Source of the DNA: Bacteroidota bacterium
GTDB lineage: Bacteria > Bacteroidota > Bacteroidia > Bacteroidales > GCA-2748055
NCBI GenBank assembly: GCA_024640885.1
Contig: JAHEEC010000018.1
Location: forward strand, 1-55,851
Direction of reading: 5' to 3'
Length of the DNA stretch: 55,851 bases
Made by a program: the position numbers and the translations under genes
Shown: positions 34,927-43,248 of the stretch, piece after piece
How the letters are laid out: every line of letters begins with the position of its first letter
How positions within the stretch are numbered: position 1 is the first letter of the stretch
The notes under the pieces: generated by a model
Seen by the model: only the letters and a program-made list of their open reading frames with translations
The model's database searches: none
What the model was told of the DNA's origin: nothing

Positions 34927-37083
34927 ATGGCAACATTACAGAATATTAGGAACAGGGCGGGTTTACTGATCGCCGTCGTAATCGGATTGGCGCTTGCAGC
35001 ATTTATCCTTGGTGACATGATGGGTTCCGGAAGCCCCTCATCAAATAAGAGAACGGTAGCCGAGATTAACGGGAAAGGTGTGGGAGTTTCGGACTATATG
35101 GACCGCGAACAGAGCCTGCGCGAGTTCTATCAGCTCAATTCCGGGGGACAATCCCTGGATGCCGAACTGGAAAAGCAGATACAGCAGGAAACCTGGAGGA
35201 GGCTGGTAAGGGAAACGATTATGGAGAGTTCTTATAAAAAACTGGGAATCTACGTCAGCACTGATGAACTGAAGACCATGATCACAGGTGACCAGTCCAT
35301 GGGACTGAGCGGAAACCCTGCCCTGAGTGAGCCCCATCCTATCGTGAGACAGATGTTTTCCAATCCGGAGACTGGAATGCTCAACCGCGCCGTCATGACA
35401 AACTATTTCAACGCCCTGGATAATCCCCAGTTTGCGCAGGAGAAAAAACGCTGGCTGTTTATCGAAAAGGAGATCATTGACGAAAAGATGAACCAGAAAT
35501 ACTTCAACCTGGTAAGAAAAGGTTTTCAGCCCTCCTCGCTGGATCTGAAGGATTATGTGACCGAAACCGGGAAAAGCAGTGATTTTGCATTTGTCTCAAA
35601 AGCTTTTTCGGAGGTGACCGATGAGGAGATTACATTCACGGAATCGGATCTGAAACAATATTACAAGAATCACAGGGAGAGTTATAAGCAGGTTGCATCC
35701 AGGACCCTACAGTATGTTACTTTTGAAGTGGTGCCCAGTGAAAAGGATGTGGAAAATGCCAGATACTGGAGCACGCAGACCAGGGTTGAATTTTCACGTA
35801 TAAGCGAAAATGAGGTTCCTCATTATGTGAACGGTACTTCCGATGAACCATTTGACGTGAGGTATTATACCTTCAACGAGCTGCCTGCCATCATCAAGGA
35901 TTCGGTTTACAATGCCTCCGAAACACAGATTTTCGGACCTTACCGTGAAGAGGAGTCCTTCAAACTGGCGCGCCTGAATGATTCCCAGATGCGCCCGGAT
36001 TCTGTGAGGGCCCGGCATATCCTGCTCTCACTGCAGGCATACGGCGGCAACAGGCAGGTGATGGATGCCCTGGCCGACAGCCTGATGGAGGTGATCAACA
36101 ATGGAGGTAATTTCAACCAGCTGGCTCTTGAATTCTCAGCCGATGAAAGCAACAGGTCCATTGGTGGTGACCTGGGATGGTTTACTGAAGGATCCATGGT
36201 CACCCCATTCAACAACGCATGTTTTGAAAATAATAAAGATGCCCTGGTCACCGCGGAAACCCAATTTGGAACTCATATCATCAGGATCATTGACCAGAGT
36301 CCCCCTGTGCGGAAAGTCCAGGTGGCAACAATTGTCAGGAATATTTATGCCAGTGACGAAACCAACCAGGATTATTACAACAGGGCCGTAAAATTCAGAG
36401 GAAAGGCCACCGATCTTGAGAAATTCACTGAGCAGGCCCGTGAATTCGGACTGGATCCCAGGTATGCTCCCAACATTACCAAGGACCAGCAGACCATTCC
36501 CGGGATCGAGGATCCCATTCAAATCACCAAATGGGCCTTTGCGGCTGAAGTGAATAGTGTAAGCAATATTTTCAGCCAGAGCGATGATAAATACATCGTC
36601 GCAGTGCTTACCGAAGCCAGGAAGGAGGGTTATGCTGAACTGGAGGATGTCCGGGCCGAGATTACCCTGGCCGTTAAAAAAGAGAAGAAAGCAGCCGTGC
36701 TTTCTAAAAGATTGGAAGAGCAACTTGCAGGGGTATCAGACCTGACCCAGTATGGGATCGAGCAAAGCGAAAATGTAAGTGAAGCCACACAGGTGAAGTT
36801 TGCAAATACTTTTGTGTCCGGTGTAGGCCTGGAACCTTATATCGTGGGTGCCGCAATGGTTCTTCCGGTTGACCGGGTTTCACCACCCCTGGTCGGGGAG
36901 AGTGGAGTCTTTGTGATCTCGGTGACCAACCGCACAGAACCCGCTCCTGTGGATCAGGTGGATCCCGCAGTAAGATCCAGGCTTAAATACAGCCTTGAAT
37001 CAAGGAGCAACTATGAAGCATACAATGCACTCCTGGATGCTGCCAGGGTCAAGGACAACCGGCTGGATCTCTTCTACAATTAA
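34927..37083 (+). CDS. membrane-anchored peptidyl-prolyl isomerase (PpiD/SurA-N type)
   Basis: The 718-residue protein begins M-A-T-L-Q-N-I-R-N-R-A-G and has one transmembrane helix at about 12-30, leaving the rest in the periplasm. Residues about 40-130 match the SurA-N-like chaperone domain. A parvulin domain follows at about 361-455, with R-A-R-H-I-L-L, G-G-D-L-G-W-F and G-T-H-I-I-R-I, so proline isomerase activity is possible. The C-terminal part (about 470-718) is a second chaperone-like region. PpiD-type proteins assist folding of outer-membrane proteins at the Sec translocon. The 103 bases before it are A+T rich and contain only a partial -7 match (TATATTCG at 34872-34879). It ends before a strong hairpin and converges on ftsZ. 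Confidence 0.9.
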   Translation: MATLQNIRNRAGLLIAVVIGLALAAFILGDMMGSGSPSSNKRTVAEINGKGVGVSDYMDREQSLREFYQLNSGGQSLDAELEKQIQQETWRRLVRETIMESSYKKLGIYVSTDELKTMITGDQSMGLSGNPALSEPHPIVRQMFSNPETGMLNRAVMTNYFNALDNPQFAQEKKRWLFIEKEIIDEKMNQKYFNLVRKGFQPSSLDLKDYVTETGKSSDFAFVSKAFSEVTDEEITFTESDLKQYYKNHRESYKQVASRTLQYVTFEVVPSEKDVENARYWSTQTRVEFSRISENEVPHYVNGTSDEPFDVRYYTFNELPAIIKDSVYNASETQIFGPYREEESFKLARLNDSQMRPDSVRARHILLSLQAYGGNRQVMDALADSLMEVINNGGNFNQLALEFSADESNRSIGGDLGWFTEGSMVTPFNNACFENNKDALVTAETQFGTHIIRIIDQSPPVRKVQVATIVRNIYASDETNQDYYNRAVKFRGKATDLEKFTEQAREFGLDPRYAPNITKDQQTIPGIEDPIQITKWAFAAEVNSVSNIFSQSDDKYIVAVLTEARKEGYAELEDVRAEITLAVKKEKKAAVLSKRLEEQLAGVSDLTQYGIEQSENVSEATQVKFANTFVSGVGLEPYIVGAAMVLPVDRVSPPLVGESGVFVISVTNRTEPAPVDQVDPAVRSRLKYSLESRSNYEAYNALLDAARVKDNRLDLFYN

Positions 37084-37103
37084 TCCGGTACCAAGGATAT
37101 TAA

Positions 37104-37137
37104 AAAAGAGGCTGCCTCAGATGAGACAGCCTCTTTT
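37104..37137. terminator. bidirectional terminator between the PPIase gene and ftsZ
   Basis: AAAAGAGGCTGCCTC (37104-37118) pairs with GAGACAGCCTCTTTT (37123-37137) with one mismatch and a four-base loop. A-runs on the left and T-runs on the right let it work for both converging transcripts. Its stem is nearly the same as that of the terminator at 32758-32791. Confidence 0.85.
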
Positions 37138-37148
37138 GGTTATCCTGC

Positions 37149-37214
37149 GGGGTGTTTGATGAGCAAACTGGCATCTGTTGCGAAGCGACTATGCGCCTAG
37201 CGAAGAAACGCCCC
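37149..37214. other. structured stretch downstream of ftsZ
   Basis: GGGGTGTTT (37149-37157) can pair with AAACGCCCC (37206-37214) over nine base pairs with one wobble. The loop contains the small repeat GCGAAG twice. It lies between the terminator and the ftsZ stop. It may be a second stop signal for the dcw transcript or a processing structure; no gene is seen. Confidence 0.25.
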
Positions 37215-37223
37215 TCCGCAAAC

Positions 37224-38660
37224 TCAGTCTACGTTGTCATGCAGGTAGGAATTGTCGGGCTTCAGTTTGGGCCCCTCCTCGCTGTTCCCCTCGTCAGTTA
37301 ACCTGTAACGCGACACTTCCTTGTCCTCCGAATGTTTCTGCTGATCGATGGGGATCTTTTTCCGGACGTAAGCCGGGATATTCTCCAGCTCCTCAATCTC
37401 ATCATCCACAGAACTGCTGAGATACCCCCTGTCCCTGAGCTTTTCATGGGTTTCCTTCAGGTTCTTCACGCGCTCAGCCATTTTCTTCTCCTCATCTTCA
37501 GGGGACAACTCCCTGGATTGCTCCATAAGGATATATTCCTCGGCGTCTTCCCGCCCCTTCACATCAAATTCCAGTGCCTTCTGCCTGGGAACCGTCCTGG
37601 CCTGGGAGTCAGTTTTATGGCCATCCTTGCCAGGATCCCGCAGGGGTACAAAATGCTTCTGTTTTTTACCAATGTAGAGTTCCGGAATGCTGTTCATTTT
37701 AAATCCCGTGGCGATGATGGTCACGCTGATCTGGTCTCCCAGTGATTCATCGCTTCCCATCCCCCAGATCAGGGTGGTGTCCCTGGTGGCTGCGCTCACC
37801 ACATAATCGGTGATCTCGGAGATCTCATCCATGGTGATCTCCGACGTACCCGATGTGATATTAAGAAGCACGCTGCGCGCTCCGTTGATATCATTGTTGT
37901 TCAGCAACGGAGAGGTTAATGCCTCAGCAATGGCCTGCCGGGCCCGGTTCTCACCCGAAGCGGTTGCCGAGCCCATGATGGCCACACCGCTGTGGTGCAT
38001 CACGGTTTGCACATCGGCAAAATCCACGTTGATATATCCATGTACGGTAATGATCTCGGCTATTCCCTTTGCAGCGATGGCCAGCACATCATCGGCCTTT
38101 TCAAAAGCATTGCTCACTTTCAGGTTCCCGTAAATCTCCCTCAGTTTTTCATTGTTGATCACCAGCAGCGAATCCACATGGTCCTTGAGGGCATTGATCC
38201 CCTCAATGGCCTGGTTGATGCGTTCCGGACCTTCAAACCGAAAGGGAATGGTGACTATGGCAACGGTCAGTATTCCCATTTCTTTTGAAATGCTGGCAAT
38301 CACAGGAGCGGCGCCCGTTCCGGTTCCCCCACCCATACCGGCTGTGATAAAGACCATATTGGTGTTGCTGGATAACAGCTCTTTGATCCTGTCCATGCTC
38401 TCCATGGCCGCTTCTCTTCCGATTTCTGCTTTGCTTCCGGCACCCCGGCCCTCGGTCAGCGCATCTCCCAGCTGCAACTTCACGGTCACCGGACTGTTGT
38501 GCAAAGCCTGGGCATCGGTATTGCAAACAACAAAATTCACGTCCTTGATCCCTTTCCGGTACATATGGTTCACCGCATTGCTGCCACCACCCCCAACGCC
38601 AATCACTTTGATGATTGAGGATCGCTCGGGTGGCAAATCGAAGTTCATTAAATCTTCCAT
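37224..38660 (-). CDS. ftsZ: cell division GTPase FtsZ
   Basis: The 478-residue product has the tubulin-like GTPase domain with V-G-G-G-G-S-N near residue 22 and the signature G-G-G-T-G-T-G at 110-116. A variable linker of about 110 residues begins near 320. The conserved C-terminal peptide that binds FtsA is I-P-A-Y-V-R-K-K-I-P-I at about 428-438. A further tail of 40 residues follows, ending L-H-D-N-V-D; this extension after the peptide is familiar from Bacteroidota and absent in E. coli. FtsZ forms the cytokinetic ring. It is the last gene of the dcw cluster, 14 bases after ftsA. Confidence 0.98.
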   Translation of the reverse strand: MEDLMNFDLPPERSSIIKVIGVGGGGSNAVNHMYRKGIKDVNFVVCNTDAQALHNSPVTVKLQLGDALTEGRGAGSKAEIGREAAMESMDRIKELLSSNTNMVFITAGMGGGTGTGAAPVIASISKEMGILTVAIVTIPFRFEGPERINQAIEGINALKDHVDSLLVINNEKLREIYGNLKVSNAFEKADDVLAIAAKGIAEIITVHGYINVDFADVQTVMHHSGVAIMGSATASGENRARQAIAEALTSPLLNNNDINGARSVLLNITSGTSEITMDEISEITDYVVSAATRDTTLIWGMGSDESLGDQISVTIIATGFKMNSIPELYIGKKQKHFVPLRDPGKDGHKTDSQARTVPRQKALEFDVKGREDAEEYILMEQSRELSPEDEEKKMAERVKNLKETHEKLRDRGYLSSSVDDEIEELENIPAYVRKKIPIDQQKHSEDKEVSRYRLTDEGNSEEGPKLKPDNSYLHDNVD

Positions 38661-38674
38661 GGTTTCTGATTTTT

Positions 38675-40006
38675 CTACATTTTCACATCGCTCTCATCGA
38701 AAATATCACTCAGGGTATTCTTCAGATTCTCAAGGATCTTTCCCTTCCTGATCCCTCTTTTCACTTTGATCACCTCTTGCTCATGGAGTGCTGCTTCCTG
38801 TTCGGCAACCTCCTTCTTATCAGAAATGACCATCGATTCATTTTTCTCCTCGTAATATTCAAGTCCCTTTAAAAGAAGGCCAACAGAGGTGGAGAACATG
38901 GGTTGGTTGATCTCATCCAATGAATCGGCGGCCAGTTTTTCTCCGGGGAACCCGATGCGCACATCCATGCCAGTCTTGAACTTTACCAGCTGGTTCAGGT
39001 GCCTCAGCATGGAACCACCACCTGTCAGCACGATCCCCGCACTGAGTTTATCCATGTAACCCGAGTTTTCGATCTCATAGCTGACTGCGTCGATGATCTC
39101 CTCCATGCGGGACTGGATAATATATGCCAGGCTCCTGAAACTGATCTCCTTGGGATCCCTTCCGGAAATTCCCGGAATGGTGACCACTTTATCTTCCTGG
39201 GCCAGGTCACCAAGGGCCGATCCAAACTGGATCTTCAGTGATTCGGCCTGACGCTGAAGGATGGCACATCCCTCTTTAATGTCCCTTGTAATCACATTAC
39301 CGCCAAATGGAATCACAGCAGTATGGCGGATCACGTCATCATAATAGACGGCCACATCGGTGGTTCCTCCACCGATATCCACCAGGGCGACCCCGGCCTC
39401 CATTTCATCATCCGTGAGCACAGCGGCGCTGGATGCCAGTGGCTCAAGGACCAGTTGTTTCACGTCCAGGCCCACCCTGTTGATGCATTTTTCAATGTTC
39501 CTGGCCGATGAGATCTGACCGATCACAATGTGGAAATTGGCCTCCAGCCGTTTTCCGAACATTCCCACCGGGTTCTTTACACCGGTCTCATTGTCCACGA
39601 TGTAGCTCTGGGGCAATACATGAATGATCTCTTCACCCACATCCACCGGGATCTTATACATGTCATCAATGAGGTGCTGAAGATCCTCCCGGGTGATTTC
39701 ATCATCATAGGAGTCCCTGTTGATATACCCCCTGTTCCGGACAGATTTGATATGCTGTCCTGCGATACCCACAAACACTTCATTGAATTTGATACCGGCC
39801 TGTTCTATTGCCTCCTCAGAAGTGGTCTGTATCGCGTTAACGGTCTCTTCGATATTGAGTACGACCCCCCGTTTCACACCCTTTGAAGGGGTCTGACTGA
39901 TGCCGAGGACTTCCAGTTTGCCCTGCTGGTTCAACCTGCCCACCAGACTTACGATTTTGGTCGTACCAATGTCAACCGCAGCTACGATTTTTTCGTTTGT
40001 TGCCAT
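38675..40006 (-). CDS. ftsA: cell division protein FtsA
   Basis: The 443-residue protein has the actin-like ATPase motifs V-D-I-G-T-T-K near the N-terminus, D-I-G-G-G-T-T-D-V near residue 208 and V-L-T-G-G-G-S near residue 325, as well as the 1C domain between them that distinguishes FtsA from other actin relatives. FtsA tethers FtsZ to the membrane. The extended C-terminus (residues 380-443) is rich in Lys and Glu and ends in a possible amphipathic segment (L-E-N-L-K-N-T-L-S-D-I-F). It starts four bases after the end of ftsQ. Confidence 0.97.
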   Translation of the reverse strand: MATNEKIVAAVDIGTTKIVSLVGRLNQQGKLEVLGISQTPSKGVKRGVVLNIEETVNAIQTTSEEAIEQAGIKFNEVFVGIAGQHIKSVRNRGYINRDSYDDEITREDLQHLIDDMYKIPVDVGEEIIHVLPQSYIVDNETGVKNPVGMFGKRLEANFHIVIGQISSARNIEKCINRVGLDVKQLVLEPLASSAAVLTDDEMEAGVALVDIGGGTTDVAVYYDDVIRHTAVIPFGGNVITRDIKEGCAILQRQAESLKIQFGSALGDLAQEDKVVTIPGISGRDPKEISFRSLAYIIQSRMEEIIDAVSYEIENSGYMDKLSAGIVLTGGGSMLRHLNQLVKFKTGMDVRIGFPGEKLAADSLDEINQPMFSTSVGLLLKGLEYYEEKNESMVISDKKEVAEQEAALHEQEVIKVKRGIRKGKILENLKNTLSDIFDESDVKM

Positions 40007-40010
40007 AGTC

Positions 40011-40766
40011 TTAACGTTTAGTACATATTACTTGATTGGTATACTTTAAATTTATAGTTCCGTATGTGTTCCAGCCATACACTGCAAACCCCTGGGCGTA
40101 AAGCAGCTCAAGGTTTGCCAGTTTCCTCTCCCACTGGTCCATGCTCCCAAGAAGGATGTGATGAGCACCGACCCTGGGGATCAATTCATATTCACCCTCC
40201 CGGTTTATATAGACCTGTACGATCTGGTCTTTCCAGAGGGGGTGGCCCGACAGGTATTTGCTGAACCGATAGATCTCCAGCAACCGGTCATTCAAAGGGC
40301 CCTCACCTGCAGGCCTGGGAATGTTTCCGGATACCAGCATGATCATGGGTGTGAACTGGTCCGAAAGTGGCAGAATGGCACCCTCCATGTCCAGGTAAAA
40401 TCCATAGGTTCCCTCGGGCATTACCCTTACAAGGGGAACCCTCTGTTCAACAGTGACTTCCAGTCTTCCGGAAATATCCTTGCTCACCTCGGCATTCCTT
40501 ATGAAGCGGTTCTGCTCCAGGATCTTCTCCAGTTTCTGGGTATTGATCCCGGCAAGCGGATAACCCTGCAGTTGCATGTCGGTCTCCTCCAGCATGGCCC
40601 TTACATCACTCCGGGTCACAAACCGGTTCCAGACCGTGTCTGTCAGGGTCACTTCAATGTGGTTGCAAAGCACCCTGTCGGCCTCCCCGGACACAAATCC
40701 CATGATGATTGCAAACCATCCGGCGATAAGGATCCATATGAATATTTTAAATATCCTTGCCATCAT
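40011..40766 (-). CDS. ftsQ: cell division protein FtsQ/DivIB
   Basis: The ATG at 40766 is preferred because it overlaps the murC stop as ATGA; an in-frame GTG at 40781 also exists. The 251-residue product has one membrane helix (about residues 6-24) and a periplasmic part with a POTRA-like region (about 35-105) followed by the FtsQ beta domain, with V-T-V-E-Q-R-V-P-L-V and P-R-V-G-A-H-H-I-L-L-G. FtsQ links the early and late parts of the divisome through FtsL and its partner FtsB. Sequence conservation in this family is low, so the call rests on topology and its place between murC and ftsA. Confidence 0.88.
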   Translation of the reverse strand: MMARIFKIFIWILIAGWFAIIMGFVSGEADRVLCNHIEVTLTDTVWNRFVTRSDVRAMLEETDMQLQGYPLAGINTQKLEKILEQNRFIRNAEVSKDISGRLEVTVEQRVPLVRVMPEGTYGFYLDMEGAILPLSDQFTPMIMLVSGNIPRPAGEGPLNDRLLEIYRFSKYLSGHPLWKDQIVQVYINREGEYELIPRVGAHHILLGSMDQWERKLANLELLYAQGFAVYGWNTYGTINLKYTNQVICTKR

Positions 40767-42136
40767 TTTCTTCCATACCACTCCCTCAGTGGCGCAACGA
40801 ACTGGTTAATATCTCCGGCCCCCATGGTGACCAGCAATACGGGGTCCTGTTCCTTGATCACCCTCAGGAGTTGTTCCCGGCTGACCAGCATCTTCTCTTT
40901 CATTTTTACCCTGTCAAAAATCATTGAAGCACTTACACCCGGGATGGGTTCCTCCCTTGCGGGGTATATTTCCATCAGAATCAGTACATCGAGCAATTCA
41001 AGGCTCTTTGCAAATTCCACTGCAAAGTCACGGGTCCTTGAGAAGAGATGCGGCTGAAAAATGCCGGTGAGCTTCTTCCCCGGGAAGAGGTTCCTGACCG
41101 AAGTTAGAAATGCCCTGATCTCTTCGGGGTGGTGCGCATAATCGTCGATATAGACCCGATCCCTGTGCACTACCTGAAGATCAAAGCGGCGTTCCACGCC
41201 CTGGTAATCGGAGAGGGCCCGCGCTATAATTTCCGGTGCGATCCCCAGCTGGTGTGCCACGGCTATGCTGGCCAGGGCATTCTCCACATTCAGCAAACCC
41301 GGGATCCCGAGCTGAATGCCAGGGATGATTGTATCGGGGGTCACCATGGTGAAGATGGATCCCAGTCCCTGTGACTCAACTGACGCGATGTGGTAATCTG
41401 CCTCTGGATGGTTCACCGAGTAGGTATACCGCTCCACGTGATTGGGCACCCGGGGGGTCAGTCCGTATTTATGGATCAGCTTTCCCTTGTCCCTGATCTG
41501 TGCGATGAATGACTCAAAACCTTTTTTGATATTCTCCTTGGTATGGTAGATATCCAGGTGATCGGCGTCCATGGAAGAGACCACTGCGATTTCAGGGAAC
41601 AGGGTAAGGAAAGAGCGGTCAAACTCATCTGCTTCTGCAATAATGACCTTGGAGGCAGGATCCAGGTACAGGTTGCTTCCCGTATTTTTGCTGATGCCCC
41701 CTAAAAATGCATTGCATCCCAGCGTGGAGACATGGAGGATATGGGCAAGCATGGTAGAGATCGAGGTTTTACCATGGGTGCCTGCCACTCCGATACCCCT
41801 TCCCGTATTAAATACCTCGCCAAGCGCCACGGAACGTTTGATGATGCGGAATCCCCTTTTGCGGAAATAGTTCAGCTGCTGATGGTTCTCAGGCACAGCC
41901 GGGGTATAGATCACCAGGGTCCGGTCGGGGTTCCTGAAGGCATCGGGGATCAAGACCGAACGGTCCTCAAAATGAATATCTATTCCCTCCCGGATCAGCT
42001 TATCGGTCAGGGTTGTGGAGGTACGGTCATAACCCGCCACCTCTTTCCCCTGACTGAGAAAGTATCGTGCCAGCGCGCTCATCCCGATGCCCCCGGCACC
42101 TATAAAATAAACACTATCCAGGTTGGTCCAAATCAT
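40763..42136 (-). CDS. murC: UDP-N-acetylmuramate-L-alanine ligase MurC
   Basis: The 457-residue product has the Mur ligase layout: an N-terminal UDP-binding domain (F-I-G-A-G-G-I-G-M-S-A-L-A near residue 12), the ATP loop G-T-H-G-K-T-S near residue 120, where His in place of Asn is characteristic of MurC, and the C-terminal ligase domain with D-D-Y-A-H-H-P-E-E-I near residue 330. It adds L-alanine to UDP-MurNAc in the cytoplasm. Its start overlaps the murG stop by four bases (ATGA). Confidence 0.97.
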   Translation of the reverse strand: MIWTNLDSVYFIGAGGIGMSALARYFLSQGKEVAGYDRTSTTLTDKLIREGIDIHFEDRSVLIPDAFRNPDRTLVIYTPAVPENHQQLNYFRKRGFRIIKRSVALGEVFNTGRGIGVAGTHGKTSISTMLAHILHVSTLGCNAFLGGISKNTGSNLYLDPASKVIIAEADEFDRSFLTLFPEIAVVSSMDADHLDIYHTKENIKKGFESFIAQIRDKGKLIHKYGLTPRVPNHVERYTYSVNHPEADYHIASVESQGLGSIFTMVTPDTIIPGIQLGIPGLLNVENALASIAVAHQLGIAPEIIARALSDYQGVERRFDLQVVHRDRVYIDDYAHHPEEIRAFLTSVRNLFPGKKLTGIFQPHLFSRTRDFAVEFAKSLELLDVLILMEIYPAREEPIPGVSASMIFDRVKMKEKMLVSREQLLRVIKEQDPVLLVTMGAGDINQFVAPLREWYGRK

Positions 42137-43248
42137 ATCTGTTCCAATATTTTTATGACTTCACCGGCGATTCGCATGGATGCATCCGGGATGCCCAGTT
42201 TTTTTATATTTGCGGCCAGTAACTCTTTGTGCGGTTCATCCCCCAGCAGGTTCAACACCACCTTCACCAGCTTTTCCCGGGCCTCGTTGTCGGCCACCAT
42301 AAGCGCGGCATTCCTTGAAACCAACGCCTGTGCATTCCGTGTCTGGTGATCTTCCGCCACATTGGGCGAGGGTACAAGGATCACGGGTTTCCCCATCAGG
42401 CACAGTTCAGAGATGGTGATGGCTCCTGCCCTGGAGACGATCACATCCGCAACCGGGTAGGCCAGCTCCATCCTGGCAATGAATGGCAGGACACAGATGT
42501 TTTTCAATCCACTCTTTCTGACACGCTCCTCGGCTTCCGGAAAATAACCTTTCCCGCATTGCCACAATACCTGCAGGTCGTCACGGTCCAGCAATCCCAG
42601 TCCGTCCATGATGCTTTGGTTCAGGGTCAGGGAACCCAGGCTCCCGCCCACCACCAGGCAGGTTTTTCTGCCTCCCTCAAATCCGAATTCCTGCAGCCCC
42701 TTCATCCGGTTCCCGGTCTGCTCCAACAGCTGCCGGCGAACCGGGTTGCCTGTAAGCACGATTTTCTCAGCGGGGAAATAACGCTCCATTTGTTCATAGG
42801 CCACACAAATGGTATTTGCCGAGCGCGCAAGCAAACGGTTGGTCACCCCCGCATATGAGTTTTGCTCCTGGATCAGAATGGGCACCCCTCGCCTGGCAGA
42901 CGCCTTCAAAATAGGTCCGCTGGCATAACCACCCACTCCTATGGCCACATCGGGCTCAAACCTCCGGACGATCCTGCGGGAACGGACCATGCTCACCATC
43001 AGCTTATAAAAGAAGGTGAGATTCTTAAGCGTCAGCCTGCGCTGGAATCCCGCCACGGGCAATCCTTCGATGCGATACCCCGCCTCCGGCACTTTTTCCA
43101 TCTCAAGCCTGTCAGCCGCACCCACAAACAGAAACTCCATCCCCGGGTCCCTTTCTGCAAGGGCATCAGCGATGGCAATGGCCGGGAACACGTGGCCCCC
43201 GGTCCCTCCTCCACCGATGAGGATATGGTATGGTCTCCGGCTATTCAT
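42133..43248 (-). CDS. murG: lipid II synthase MurG
   Basis: The ATG at 43248 gives M-N-S-R-R-P-Y-H-I-L-I-G-G-G-G-T-G-G-H-V and overlaps the ftsW stop by eight bases; the open frame reaches 43410, but that extension reads the ftsW tail in another frame and is basic filler. The 371-residue protein has the donor and acceptor Rossmann domains of MurG, with G-V-G-G-Y-A-S-G-P near residue 100 and the C-terminal S-R-A-G-A-I-T-I-S-E-L block that holds UDP-GlcNAc. It transfers GlcNAc to lipid I at the inner face of the membrane. Confidence 0.96.
   Translation of the reverse strand: MNSRRPYHILIGGGGTGGHVFPAIAIADALAERDPGMEFLFVGAADRLEMEKVPEAGYRIEGLPVAGFQRRLTLKNLTFFYKLMVSMVRSRRIVRRFEPDVAIGVGGYASGPILKASARRGVPILIQEQNSYAGVTNRLLARSANTICVAYEQMERYFPAEKIVLTGNPVRRQLLEQTGNRMKGLQEFGFEGGRKTCLVVGGSLGSLTLNQSIMDGLGLLDRDDLQVLWQCGKGYFPEAEERVRKSGLKNICVLPFIARMELAYPVADVIVSRAGAITISELCLMGKPVILVPSPNVAEDHQTRNAQALVSRNAALMVADNEAREKLVKVVLNLLGDEPHKELLAANIKKLGIPDASMRIAGEVIKILEQI

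Noticed and set aside
40158..41057. A 299-codon plus-strand frame across ftsQ and murC.
   Set aside because: It is antisense to two well-identified genes and has no family resemblance.
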